From an uncultured Eubacteriales bacterium (lineage in GTDB: Bacteria; Bacillota; Clostridia; UMGS1883), in the NCBI GenBank assembly GCA_905195005.1, contig CAJJUC010000152.1, forward strand, positions 1-5,558: a stretch of DNA of 5,558 nucleotides, given 5' to 3'. Position 1 is the stretch's first letter, and each line of letters opens with the position of its first letter. Under the pieces are notes generated by a model that saw only the letters and a program-made list of their open reading frames with translations, had not been told where the DNA came from and did not search any database. Positions 1-5,558 of this stretch are shown in pieces. Made by a program: the position numbers and the translations under genes.

Positions 1-694
1 ATATCGCCCACGCCTGTCCCCGCGACCATGCGGTGTCATCCCCTGCCCCCTGATGCGTTTTTCCGCACAGCGGCTTTCCCGTGTCGTAATCAAAATAATA
101 GGTGTGATATGCCGAGCCGTCATTTCTGAAAATGACCTTGTTTGTTGTCACGGCATGGTTATATGCAATTTCAAACAGCTCTCTGTCACCTGTTTTTTCG
201 GCGCACCAGTATATGAGCGGAATATTTAGCATGCAGTCGATTATCAGGCGGTAATTATCCCTGCCGTTCGGATTGCCCCATGCCTGAATGAATTTTGCCC
301 CGGGATGGTATCTTTTTGCAAGAAGCCGCGCAGCTTTTTCCGCCATGGCGGTATACTTTTCGTCACCTGTCGCTTTATACCCCGCCACTGCCGACAGTGT
401 GTACAGAAAACCGATGTCGTGATTATCAAGTCCGCGGTTTTGCTTTAGCCGCTGCTCAAATTCCCACATCTGCATTTCAATATTATGATATATTGCGGCG
501 TTTTTTGTTCTGCACTGATCGAGCCATAACATTCCGACGTAAAAGCTGTCCGTCCAATTCGTTCCGTCGCTTATGCTATATGCTCCGCCGTCAGCATATA
601 TATAGGGCGAAACGGAATCAAACTTCGTCCCGTTTTTTATAAGCTTGTCATGTACTTTTTCAATTGCTTTCCGATATATTGTCATATTATCCAT
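1..694 (-). CDS. GH88 unsaturated glucuronyl hydrolase, C-terminus beyond the left window edge
   Basis: This enzyme hydrolyses the 4,5-unsaturated uronic acid left at the non-reducing end of an oligosaccharide by a polysaccharide lyase, acting by hydration of the double bond. The visible part is 231 codons starting MDNMTIYRK. Residues characterised in the Bacillus sp. GL1 enzyme UGL (numbering from memory) have counterparts at a nearly constant offset: W47 (NWTDSFYVG), D93 in NHDIGF and D153 in LIIDCMLN (the two catalytic aspartates), H197 in AYHTYYFD, Q215 in THQGAGDD, and R225/W229 in WSRGQAWA. Family members are about 375 residues, so roughly 145 are missing outside the window. There is no signal peptide, so it should be cytoplasmic. 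The start follows a GGGAGAG site by 5 bases and lies 22 bases after the lyase gene, which makes the product it would act on. The GH88 motifs fit better than the related GH105 family. Whether it prefers sulfated or unsulfated substrates depends on the missing C-terminal part. Confidence 0.93.
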   Translation of the reverse strand, partial: MDNMTIYRKAIEKVHDKLIKNGTKFDSVSPYIYADGGAYSISDGTNWTDSFYVGMLWLDQCRTKNAAIYHNIEMQMWEFEQRLKQNRGLDNHDIGFLYTLSAVAGYKATGDEKYTAMAEKAARLLAKRYHPGAKFIQAWGNPNGRDNYRLIIDCMLNIPLIYWCAEKTGDRELFEIAYNHAVTTNKVIFRNDGSAYHTYYFDYDTGKPLCGKTHQGAGDDTAWSRGQAWAI

Positions 695-699
695 ACTGT

Positions 700-706
700 C
701 TCTCCC
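700..706 (-). promoter_or_regulatory. Ribosome binding site of the GH88 gene
   Basis: GGGAGAG on the minus strand sits 5 bases before the ATG at 694, inside the 22-base gap after the lyase stop codon. It supports 694 as the start rather than the in-frame ATG three codons further in (685). Confidence 0.75.
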
Positions 707-716
707 AAGCTGATTT

Positions 717-2528
717 TTATTTAAAGCGGTAAGTGATTTCTCCGCCGGTACTGTCGTTTTTCAAGGTTAGTTCAAGCCTGTATAATTTATCGTTCCATGA
801 GTGAAGCAGGCAGCTGTCGGTTATCGGTATTTCTTCAATTTCGATGTAAAACAGGCTTGTATTTACAGTCATGCAAAGCTCCGTGTCATTTTGCCTGAAT
901 TTAAACGCATTGTCCTCTCTGATTGGCTTCACCGCGCACATAAAATTAAGCGTGACGCTCATTTTGCGTTTGAAACAGTATTTTTCCGAAACGGTCACAT
1001 CGCCGTTTCGCCAGTCAAAGCTCCGCACCCACTTATCGATATTTGCCCTGTTTTCGTAAGCGGCGCCGATATCAAGTGAGAAGCTGTCCGCTCCGCATAA
1101 AACATTCCGCGCACGGAAATCCTTTCCGCTGTGCTGATTTCCGCTCCCGATTGCCGGAAGATTGTGATACTGCGACACGTTCGTCCAAATCGTGTAGCGC
1201 TTTTCACTGAAGGTGTCCTTTGTATATGTCATATTCCCCGTGTCAATGATAAACGGAGCGCCGTTTTTAAAAATGATGAAATTGCCGACATCGTTATGAT
1301 TGTGGCTTTCATCGTTATGACCGCCCTTTGCCGCCAGAAAGATTCCGCCGGGGAGGCGGCGCGTCATCAGCTGCACGCTTTCAAAATACGAAGCCGTGTG
1401 CAATTCGGGCGTTTTTTCCGAAAAAGAGCTCAGCTCGTTATTTGCAATTGCATAATCAATTGTGCGAATCGGTTTTGTAAGGTCAAGCGAAATTTTTTCA
1501 CGGCTGCTGTCATATATTTTTTTACAAAACGCGACCATCATGTCATCCTTCATAAGCCCGGCAAGCTTATATGCAACGCCGTAATCAAAAATGAATTTTG
1601 CGGGCGCGTCAGCAAAATTGGTTACATAATCATCGGAAATATACACCTTTATGAAATAATGAAAGATGTTCTTTACCTTTTCCTCATCAAAAATATTAAC
1701 CGCCGCGGACGAATATTCATACAGGCTGCAAAGACATTCCAAAAGCGATATTCCCGACATGAACCAGTAAGACGGACCCTCGTCGCATGCGCCGTCCTCC
1801 GGGATTGAATCGGCATAATAATCCAGCGTTTGCATGATTTTAAGAACAAGCTTGTCGGCTGTGCCGCGATTTTCGGCGAGCGGCAAAAGCAGCAGAATAT
1901 TTGAATTAATCCACGGATTCCAGTTATTCACCAGATTTCCGTCAAGCCCCATCCACCAGTCATGCTCATGCTCAAGATACGGCGTTATAAGCCGCTCATG
2001 CAGCTGCCTGACAATTCTCGGCGAAATATTGCGGCTGACCTCGTCAAATTTATCACGCATCACCCCGAGGACGAACGCAAGCGTTGCCCCTGTTTCCGCT
2101 GCGAACAAATCCACCGCATTGTCGTTATATGAGGGCAGGCAGTCCGAACCCTTTGCCAAAGCCGCATGCGCCGGAACAGCCCATGTTGTTTCCTCCAGAA
2201 TCATCCACACGATATCAATAATCCTGTCAATATATCTGCCGTTATTTTCAAACGCTTCCTTTAATGTATAATATAAAAGTCCGCATCTTCTTTTGAAATA
2301 CTCCGCTTCGTAAATGTGCCTGTCACCGCATCGCTCAAAACGCATGAATGAAGACGCCGTAATCGGAGGAAAGCTTTCAAAGCTGCCGTCAAATTCATTT
2401 AGCCGACCGCCCATTCCCTTTTCAATATCAGACCAAAAGGCTCGGTTATTTATGCCGAACCCTTCGTAAATATCGGTGTATTTAAAATGCTTTTTGATAA
2501 ACTCCCTGTTTTCAAACCTTTGCAGCAT
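717..2528 (-). CDS. Heparinase II/III family polysaccharide lyase, intracellular
   Basis: This is a 603-residue protein with the layout of heparinase II/III-type lyases: an alpha/alpha-toroid N-terminal part (about 1-340) and a beta-sandwich C-terminal part (about 375-603). Such lyases cut uronic-acid glycans by beta-elimination, giving a 4,5-unsaturated uronyl end. Visible landmarks are EETTWAVPAH (112-121), NNWNPW (201-206), DEGPSYW (249-255) and GGHNDESHNHNDVGNF (402-417), followed by IIDTG (427-431). By analogy with Asn/Tyr/His catalytic sets in PL12 and PL17 enzymes, N201 or N202, Y254 and H409 or H411 are the likely catalytic residues; this assignment is inferred. The N-terminus (MLQRFENREFIKKHF) is charged, with no signal peptide, so it probably works in the cytoplasm on imported oligosaccharides, unlike classical secreted heparinases. 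The start is fixed by an AGGGAGA site 8 bases upstream. The GH88 gene follows after 22 bases and should consume its product. The exact PL family and substrate cannot be told from sequence alone. Confidence 0.88.
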   Translation of the reverse strand: MLQRFENREFIKKHFKYTDIYEGFGINNRAFWSDIEKGMGGRLNEFDGSFESFPPITASSFMRFERCGDRHIYEAEYFKRRCGLLYYTLKEAFENNGRYIDRIIDIVWMILEETTWAVPAHAALAKGSDCLPSYNDNAVDLFAAETGATLAFVLGVMRDKFDEVSRNISPRIVRQLHERLITPYLEHEHDWWMGLDGNLVNNWNPWINSNILLLLPLAENRGTADKLVLKIMQTLDYYADSIPEDGACDEGPSYWFMSGISLLECLCSLYEYSSAAVNIFDEEKVKNIFHYFIKVYISDDYVTNFADAPAKFIFDYGVAYKLAGLMKDDMMVAFCKKIYDSSREKISLDLTKPIRTIDYAIANNELSSFSEKTPELHTASYFESVQLMTRRLPGGIFLAAKGGHNDESHNHNDVGNFIIFKNGAPFIIDTGNMTYTKDTFSEKRYTIWTNVSQYHNLPAIGSGNQHSGKDFRARNVLCGADSFSLDIGAAYENRANIDKWVRSFDWRNGDVTVSEKYCFKRKMSVTLNFMCAVKPIREDNAFKFRQNDTELCMTVNTSLFYIEIEEIPITDSCLLHSWNDKLYRLELTLKNDSTGGEITYRFK

Positions 2529-2536
2529 ATTGAGAA

Positions 2537-2543
2537 TCTCCCT
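2537..2543 (-). promoter_or_regulatory. Ribosome binding site of the lyase gene
   Basis: AGGGAGA on the minus strand lies 8 bases before the ATG at 2528, in the 21-base gap after the preceding stop codon. It has the same GGGAG core as the GH88 site. It overlaps a short GAGATTCTC palindrome, which is too small to call a regulatory structure. Confidence 0.7.
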
Positions 2544-2549
2544 GTATTG

Positions 2550-3173
2550 TTAAAATTCGGATTCGTATTTTTCCGGAACAGCCTCATAAGCAATCTGCCT
2601 GACGCAAATATCTTTTACCCTTATTTGTGCGCAGTATGCCTCAAATCCGATTTTTCCGTACTTCGTATTGTCTATGGGATCGGGATCGAATGCTTCAAGA
2701 AGAAGCTTTCCGTCAGCAAAAACAAACGCATGTCCGTCTATGCTGCCCATCAGAATATGATATTCCTTCCCCGGTTCAAATCCGAAAAGCGGCGTTCCCG
2801 CTTTTAATTTATATTCGGGCGATTTTTCAAAACCGACTTTTCCGTTCCACCACCCCTGAAGACCGGCAACATATGCAAGTCCGCGGGTGTTTGTTTCATC
2901 ATCCCAGCTGCCGTTCCACATTGCGTTAATATCATGCGTGCACGGGAGAATTGTCGCCGCAGTAAACTCCAGCATGATATTTCCGAAATAATCTGCCTTG
3001 GAAACAATCATACCGGGATTGTTTAAAGGATTTTTTCCGATAATCCAGCCGTCCCGAACAGACCAGCTTCCCGTTTTTATGTCAAAATCCTGTTCAAGCA
3101 TTTCCTCGGAAACCTTTCTGTTATACAGAATTTTGCTGTCATTATAATTAATCTTTTTTTGCATGAGTTTCAT
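2550..3173 (-). CDS. YesU-like (DUF1961-type) concanavalin-fold protein, putative carbohydrate-binding or processing
   Basis: This is a 207-residue soluble protein with no signal peptide or membrane segment. Alternating hydrophobic strands and glycine turns suggest a concanavalin A-like beta-sandwich. Features include WSVRDGWIIG (37-46), a THDINAMWNGSW segment (79-90), GLQGWWNGKVGFEKSPEY (104-121), FEPGKEYHILMGS (132-144), DGKLLLEAFDPDP (154-166) and a terminal strand pair starting YGKIGFEAY (172-180). From memory, Bacillus subtilis YesU has a comparable DINA motif and a similar GKIGF...V..F.V.Q ending, and also sits in a uronate polysaccharide (rhamnogalacturonan) cluster. The relation is plausible but distant and was not tested. 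Related concanavalin-fold families include lectins, glucanases and DUF1080-type keto-disaccharide hydrolases, so either binding or catalysis is possible. The ATG at 3173 is preferred over a GTG at 3182, which would almost touch the ribosome binding site. The gene lies 29 bases after the transporter and 21 before the lyase. Confidence 0.72.
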   Translation of the reverse strand: MKLMQKKINYNDSKILYNRKVSEEMLEQDFDIKTGSWSVRDGWIIGKNPLNNPGMIVSKADYFGNIMLEFTAATILPCTHDINAMWNGSWDDETNTRGLAYVAGLQGWWNGKVGFEKSPEYKLKAGTPLFGFEPGKEYHILMGSIDGHAFVFADGKLLLEAFDPDPIDNTKYGKIGFEAYCAQIRVKDICVRQIAYEAVPEKYESEF

Positions 3174-3183
3174 AAAAAACACA

Positions 3184-3189
3184 TCCTTT
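3184..3189 (-). promoter_or_regulatory. Ribosome binding site that decides the start of the YesU-like gene
   Basis: AAAGGA on the minus strand is 10 bases before the ATG at 3173. The in-frame GTG at 3182 is only one base from it, too near for initiation, and the ATG at 3164 is 19 bases away, too far. The start is therefore placed at 3173, giving 207 rather than 210 residues. Confidence 0.68.
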
Positions 3190-3202
3190 CATTTATATCT
3201 GC

Positions 3203-4078
3203 CTAAATACTGATCAGCAGAATTGATATAAGACCGAGTGCAAAACCGATTCTCTGATTTTTGCTTATCCTTTCATGAAACAGCGCCGTGCCGTACAACG
3301 TTGAGAAAAGTACCGTTGAAATGTTAATCGCCGGTGTGAGAAGAATGCTTTTAAACACTCCGCTCAGGTACAGAACGCCGCTGTTATAAATTCCGAGAAT
3401 AACGCCGATGAGCGCTGCAAAGGAAATGATTTTCGGTTCAAGCTTCAGATGCTGCCGCTCTTTCCGAATATATTTGAAATACAGATAGGAGATGAATGAC
3501 AATATTGAAGCAACCAGATATGCAAACACAATAAACTGACTGTATTCGCCTTTGAACTCACTGCACTGATGAACCTTTTGCGATGACACCGTGCTGCCTG
3601 CGCAAAGCGTGCAGCAGATTACCGATACAATCCATTTCGCGCTCAGAGCGCCTTCCAAAGCGCCGCTTTCTTTTTTCACAATAATCATGTAGAGCGAAGC
3701 AACAAGAAACACAAGTCCGATATACTGATTTATACCGGGGATTTCCCCGTAAAGAAATGCCGAAATGATAATCGGAATAACCAAATGAAACGAATTGATG
3801 AAAATCGTCAGCGACATAGGTCCGTTTTTAAGCGCGTCCGTATATGTAAACTGAAAAACAACGCTGCATGCCCCAAACACCGCCGCACAGCCGAAGGTGT
3901 AAGGCGACGGGATTTTAAATCCGAAAACTGCGATGAAAACAATTACAATTGCAGAAAACATCAGCGAGTTAAAAAACAGATTGTCGGTTGTTGTCCGCAT
4001 TTTTTTCGCTATACCCCCCTGCACGGCAGCCTTGGAGGCTGCCATAAACGCAAGGAAAAACAATAATACCGTATGCAT
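3203..4078 (-). CDS. EamA/DMT superfamily 10-helix membrane transporter
   Basis: This is an integral membrane protein of 291 residues, the usual length for the drug/metabolite transporter superfamily. About ten hydrophobic segments can be drawn, at roughly 2-22, 33-53, 60-80, 87-109, 118-135, 147-166, 180-203, 216-236, 242-264 and 274-291, arranged as two five-helix halves. The end of each half carries the family pattern of a helix, a short E-containing loop and a final helix: LYGEIPGINQYIGLVFLVAS in the first half and LFHERISKNQRIGFALGL in the second. DMT proteins move small solutes such as amino acids, nucleotide sugars or sugars; RhaT and GlcU show that monosaccharides are possible. Sitting between a surface-protein gene and uronate-glycan enzymes, it may import or export a sugar or uronate-derived product, but the substrate is unknown. 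Such carriers are not known for importing oligosaccharides. A strong AAAGGAGAAG site precedes the ATG, which begins 19 bases after the preceding stop codon. Confidence 0.87.
   Translation of the reverse strand: MHTVLLFFLAFMAASKAAVQGGIAKKMRTTTDNLFFNSLMFSAIVIVFIAVFGFKIPSPYTFGCAAVFGACSVVFQFTYTDALKNGPMSLTIFINSFHLVIPIIISAFLYGEIPGINQYIGLVFLVASLYMIIVKKESGALEGALSAKWIVSVICCTLCAGSTVSSQKVHQCSEFKGEYSQFIVFAYLVASILSFISYLYFKYIRKERQHLKLEPKIISFAALIGVILGIYNSGVLYLSGVFKSILLTPAINISTVLFSTLYGTALFHERISKNQRIGFALGLISILLISI
4025..4043 (-). repeat. Perfect 7-bp inverted repeat (hairpin) early in the transporter coding region
   Basis: GGCAGCC, a 5-base spacer and GGCTGCC form a perfect GC-rich stem covering codons 12-18 of the transporter (M-A-A-S-K-A-A). 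On the mRNA it begins 35 bases after the start codon. There is no T-run after it, so it is not an intrinsic terminator. It may only reflect alanine codons (GCA GCC / GCT GCC) falling in complementary order; a role in slowing translation of the first helix is speculative. Confidence 0.5.
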
Positions 4079-4084
4079 TGAACA

Positions 4085-4094
4085 CTTCTCCTTT
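4085..4094 (-). promoter_or_regulatory. Strong ribosome binding site of the transporter gene
   Basis: AAAGGAGAAG on the minus strand is the best Shine-Dalgarno match in the window, with the AAGGAG core 9 bases before the ATG at 4078. It begins 3 bases after the stop codon of the upstream gene (4098-4100), so ribosomes finishing that gene would cover it. This suggests translational coupling. Confidence 0.82.
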
Positions 4095-4097
4095 GTG

Positions 4098-5558
4098 CTA
4101 CTTATACTCTATAAGGAAGTGCGTTTCTCCGTAACCGGACGCATATATAATGCGCGAATATTCCGAGGAGTTTTCCACATATCCCGTCAAATCGCTCACT
4201 CTGACTTTCTTCACACGTTCCCCGCGTCTTGCCGATGGGTCAACGCTTATAACTGTTCTTGCATAACCGAGCTGCAGCTTCCCCTGCGGATTTCCGGAAA
4301 TAGTGTTTCCGACAACATATTCAAAAACATCTCCGTTAACGCGGTAAACAGCGCCGTTAACCAACCGTTTTGACGAATACCAGTAATTTGCATCATTTAT
4401 GTTGACCGAGCCGCTGCTGTAATCAAACACGCGTATAAAAGATGAAGCGTTTCCGAGCGAATCAAAGCCGATTTTAATAATATCGCCGACATCAAGATCA
4501 AGATGTGCCTGCGTGTCAAAATCGGGGAAGCTCATATCCTTTGTCACAACGCTGCCCTCCGTTCCGCTGCTGTTCATGTAATCAATTTTGTAGCCGTAAT
4601 CGCCTTCGCTGTTCTTTCCGCAGCTGATATTTTTGACAACATAGCAGGTTGACGTTGAATCCGGGTCGGACGATGAATCGTTTATAATTGCAACATATTG
4701 CGCAATCATTCCGTCCTCACCCTCAAATGTGTAACCGACGGGAGTGCAGGAATAATCGTTTCTGAGACTGTCCGGTTTTTTTACAGAGTAGTAATCCTCC
4801 CTGTCATTGGTAATGTTTTTTGACGGAACAAGCATTATCTTTGTGCTTGCCGACATAGCCACAAAGTTCATATTCGATGTGCCCGATTCGTACGGGAAGA
4901 AAAACATTCCGTTTCTTTTATAGTTCGCATATGATTTTGAGGGCTCGGTGAAAAGCGTTTCAGTGTGATTCATACTGCTGCAATAGCCGAACTCCCCCTT
5001 CGGAGCGTTCTTTTTTGCGGTTGAAATGCTTTTAATCCGTCCCGATGAATCAAGCTTGTAGTAAACCATTTCGTACATGAGAAGATCTGTAACCTTCGTT
5101 TTCTTTCCGCTTGTATCGGTGATATAAGGCAGCTCGCCGATTTCTGATTTAACTTTAATGCCGTTTACCTTCCACGCGTCGGAATTTTTTAGCGTTTCAA
5201 AATTGCCGTTACTGTTAAAGATTTTAAATTCAAGTCGTCTGCGTTCGTTTTTTGCTTCTTCTATTTTTACAATGTTTCCGACATCGGACTCGGATGAAAT
5301 GCCGAACCTGTATCCGCTTATATTGCCGTTATGATCAAGCGCAAAGGTATATTCCTGCCCCGTTTTAAGCTCCGAAGCATACGGAAGCATTATTCCCGAC
5401 AGTTCAAAATCCGAATCGTCAACGGTTAATATCTTTTTCCCGTTTTCTTCCGACACTGCGTCAAGCTTACCCTCGCACACGGAATCGGAAACAATGATTT
5501 TCCATTTCTTTTTTCCGTCAATCGTTTCGAAAACGGACGCAACGCTCCCCTGCTTCAC
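4098..5558 (-). CDS. Large repeat-containing protein of unknown function, probably surface or secreted; N-terminus beyond the right window edge
   Basis: The open frame runs off the right edge, leaving 486 visible codons. The GTG at the very edge is best read as an internal valine, because the sequence starts mid-domain with no signal peptide and no visible ribosome binding site. I do not recognise a named family. The segment is rich in Ser, Asn, Asp, Gly and Tyr, has few hydrophobic runs, and looks like a chain of small beta domains. A short motif recurs: TFALDHNGNISGYRF (71-85), VYYKLDSSGRIKSIS (165-179) and IKIGFDSLGNASSFI (361-375), with a weaker copy near 109-124. Two DVG(N/D)I(V/I)KI strands (92-99 and 356-363) also match. 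A Ser/Asp-rich linker sits at 294-303 (DSSSDPDSTS). The end (HFLIEYK) has no LPxTG, SLH or transmembrane anchor, so any attachment would be by the missing N-terminal part. Composition resembles multi-domain extracellular proteins of Clostridia. An extracellular glycan-binding or lyase scaffold feeding the downstream enzymes would fit, but that is inference. Confidence 0.72.
   Translation of the reverse strand: MKQGSVASVFETIDGKKKWKIIVSDSVCEGKLDAVSEENGKKILTVDDSDFELSGIMLPYASELKTGQEYTFALDHNGNISGYRFGISSESDVGNIVKIEEAKNERRRLEFKIFNSNGNFETLKNSDAWKVNGIKVKSEIGELPYITDTSGKKTKVTDLLMYEMVYYKLDSSGRIKSISTAKKNAPKGEFGYCSSMNHTETLFTEPSKSYANYKRNGMFFFPYESGTSNMNFVAMSASTKIMLVPSKNITNDREDYYSVKKPDSLRNDYSCTPVGYTFEGEDGMIAQYVAIINDSSSDPDSTSTCYVVKNISCGKNSEGDYGYKIDYMNSSGTEGSVVTKDMSFPDFDTQAHLDLDVGDIIKIGFDSLGNASSFIRVFDYSSGSVNINDANYWYSSKRLVNGAVYRVNGDVFEYVVGNTISGNPQGKLQLGYARTVISVDPSARRGERVKKVRVSDLTGYVENSSEYSRIIYASGYGETHFLIEYK
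4425..5375 (-). repeat. Region of degenerate protein-level repeats (three clear units) in the large unknown protein
   Basis: Units lie at about 5375-5304, 5084-5022 and 4496-4425. Each reads as a strand with alternating hydrophobic residues, then (L/F)D, two variable residues, G(N/R)(I/A), and a second strand. The copies differ strongly, and I see no obvious nucleotide-level repeat, so they are old duplications or repeated folds rather than recent tandem copies. The spacing of about 94 and 196 residues is compatible with domains of roughly 95-100 residues, one of whose motifs may have decayed between units 2 and 3. Confidence 0.5.

Noticed and set aside
295..642. A 115-codon plus-strand open frame over the GH88 gene
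   Set aside because: The minus strand here encodes all the GH88 motifs without interruption. The plus-strand translation has no domain character.
695..716. Possible terminator between the lyase and GH88 genes
   Set aside because: The 22-base gap has no hairpin followed by a T-run and is largely occupied by the GH88 ribosome binding site. The other three gaps likewise lack terminator structure.
1131..1808. A 225-codon open frame on the plus strand antisense to the lyase gene
   Set aside because: It lies wholly inside the lyase gene. Its translation has no recognisable domain and is rich in Cys, Arg, His and Ile, as expected of an antisense shadow. I see no convincing ribosome binding site.
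2532..2540. GAGAATCTC palindrome next to the lyase ribosome binding site as an operator
   Set aside because: Only four base pairs around a single base. This size is expected by chance and there is no second copy at the other gene junctions.
3180..3182. GTG as the start of the YesU-like gene
   Set aside because: It is one base from the AAAGGA ribosome binding site, too close for initiation. The ATG at 3173 has normal spacing.
4000..4020. A G6 run and an A7 run in the transporter coding strand as phase-variation or programmed frameshift tracts
   Set aside because: Both runs are short, the frame continues intact through all ten helices, and no overlapping frame would be joined by slippage.
5556..5558. 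GTG at the window edge as a true start of the large unknown protein
   Set aside because: No upstream sequence is available to show a ribosome binding site, and the protein begins mid-domain without a signal peptide, so it is more likely an internal valine.

Overview
The window is a stretch of bacterial chromosome in which every supportable gene lies on the minus strand. Five genes are packed head to tail with gaps of only about 19, 29, 21 and 22 bases. I see no terminator or promoter between them, so they probably form one transcript running from right to left. Purine-rich ribosome binding sites of the AGGAG/GGGAG type, moderate AT-leaning composition and the protein families suggest a low-GC Gram-positive anaerobe of the Clostridia type, probably from a gut or similar community. 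This placement is an inference from style; no marker gene is present.

Reading in transcription order (right to left), 5558-4098 is the C-terminal part of a large protein of unknown function with several weakly repeated beta-rich modules. It is probably a surface or secreted protein, and its N-terminus lies outside the window. Next comes a 10-helix EamA/DMT-type transporter (4078-3203). Then comes a small soluble protein with a predicted concanavalin-like fold, distantly resembling Bacillus YesU (3173-2550). It is followed by a 603-residue heparinase II/III-type polysaccharide lyase with no signal peptide (2528-717). Last is a GH88 unsaturated glucuronyl hydrolase, cut by the left edge (694-1).

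The last two enzymes make a coherent pair. The lyase cleaves a uronic-acid-containing oligosaccharide by beta-elimination and leaves a 4,5-unsaturated uronyl end. The GH88 enzyme then removes that unsaturated residue, which turns into a 5-keto-4-deoxyuronate for central metabolism. Both lack export signals, so this chemistry is expected in the cytoplasm on imported oligosaccharides. The transporter may move a monomer or small product, and the YesU-like protein may bind or process sugar. These two roles, and the substrate (glycosaminoglycan, alginate-like or another uronate polymer), are not settled by the sequence. No sulfatase, sulfate-handling gene, kdu/kdg gene, regulator or oligosaccharide importer is in the window.

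No RNA genes, mobile elements, CRISPR arrays or attachment sites were seen. Every stretch longer than 300 bases is covered by a gene.
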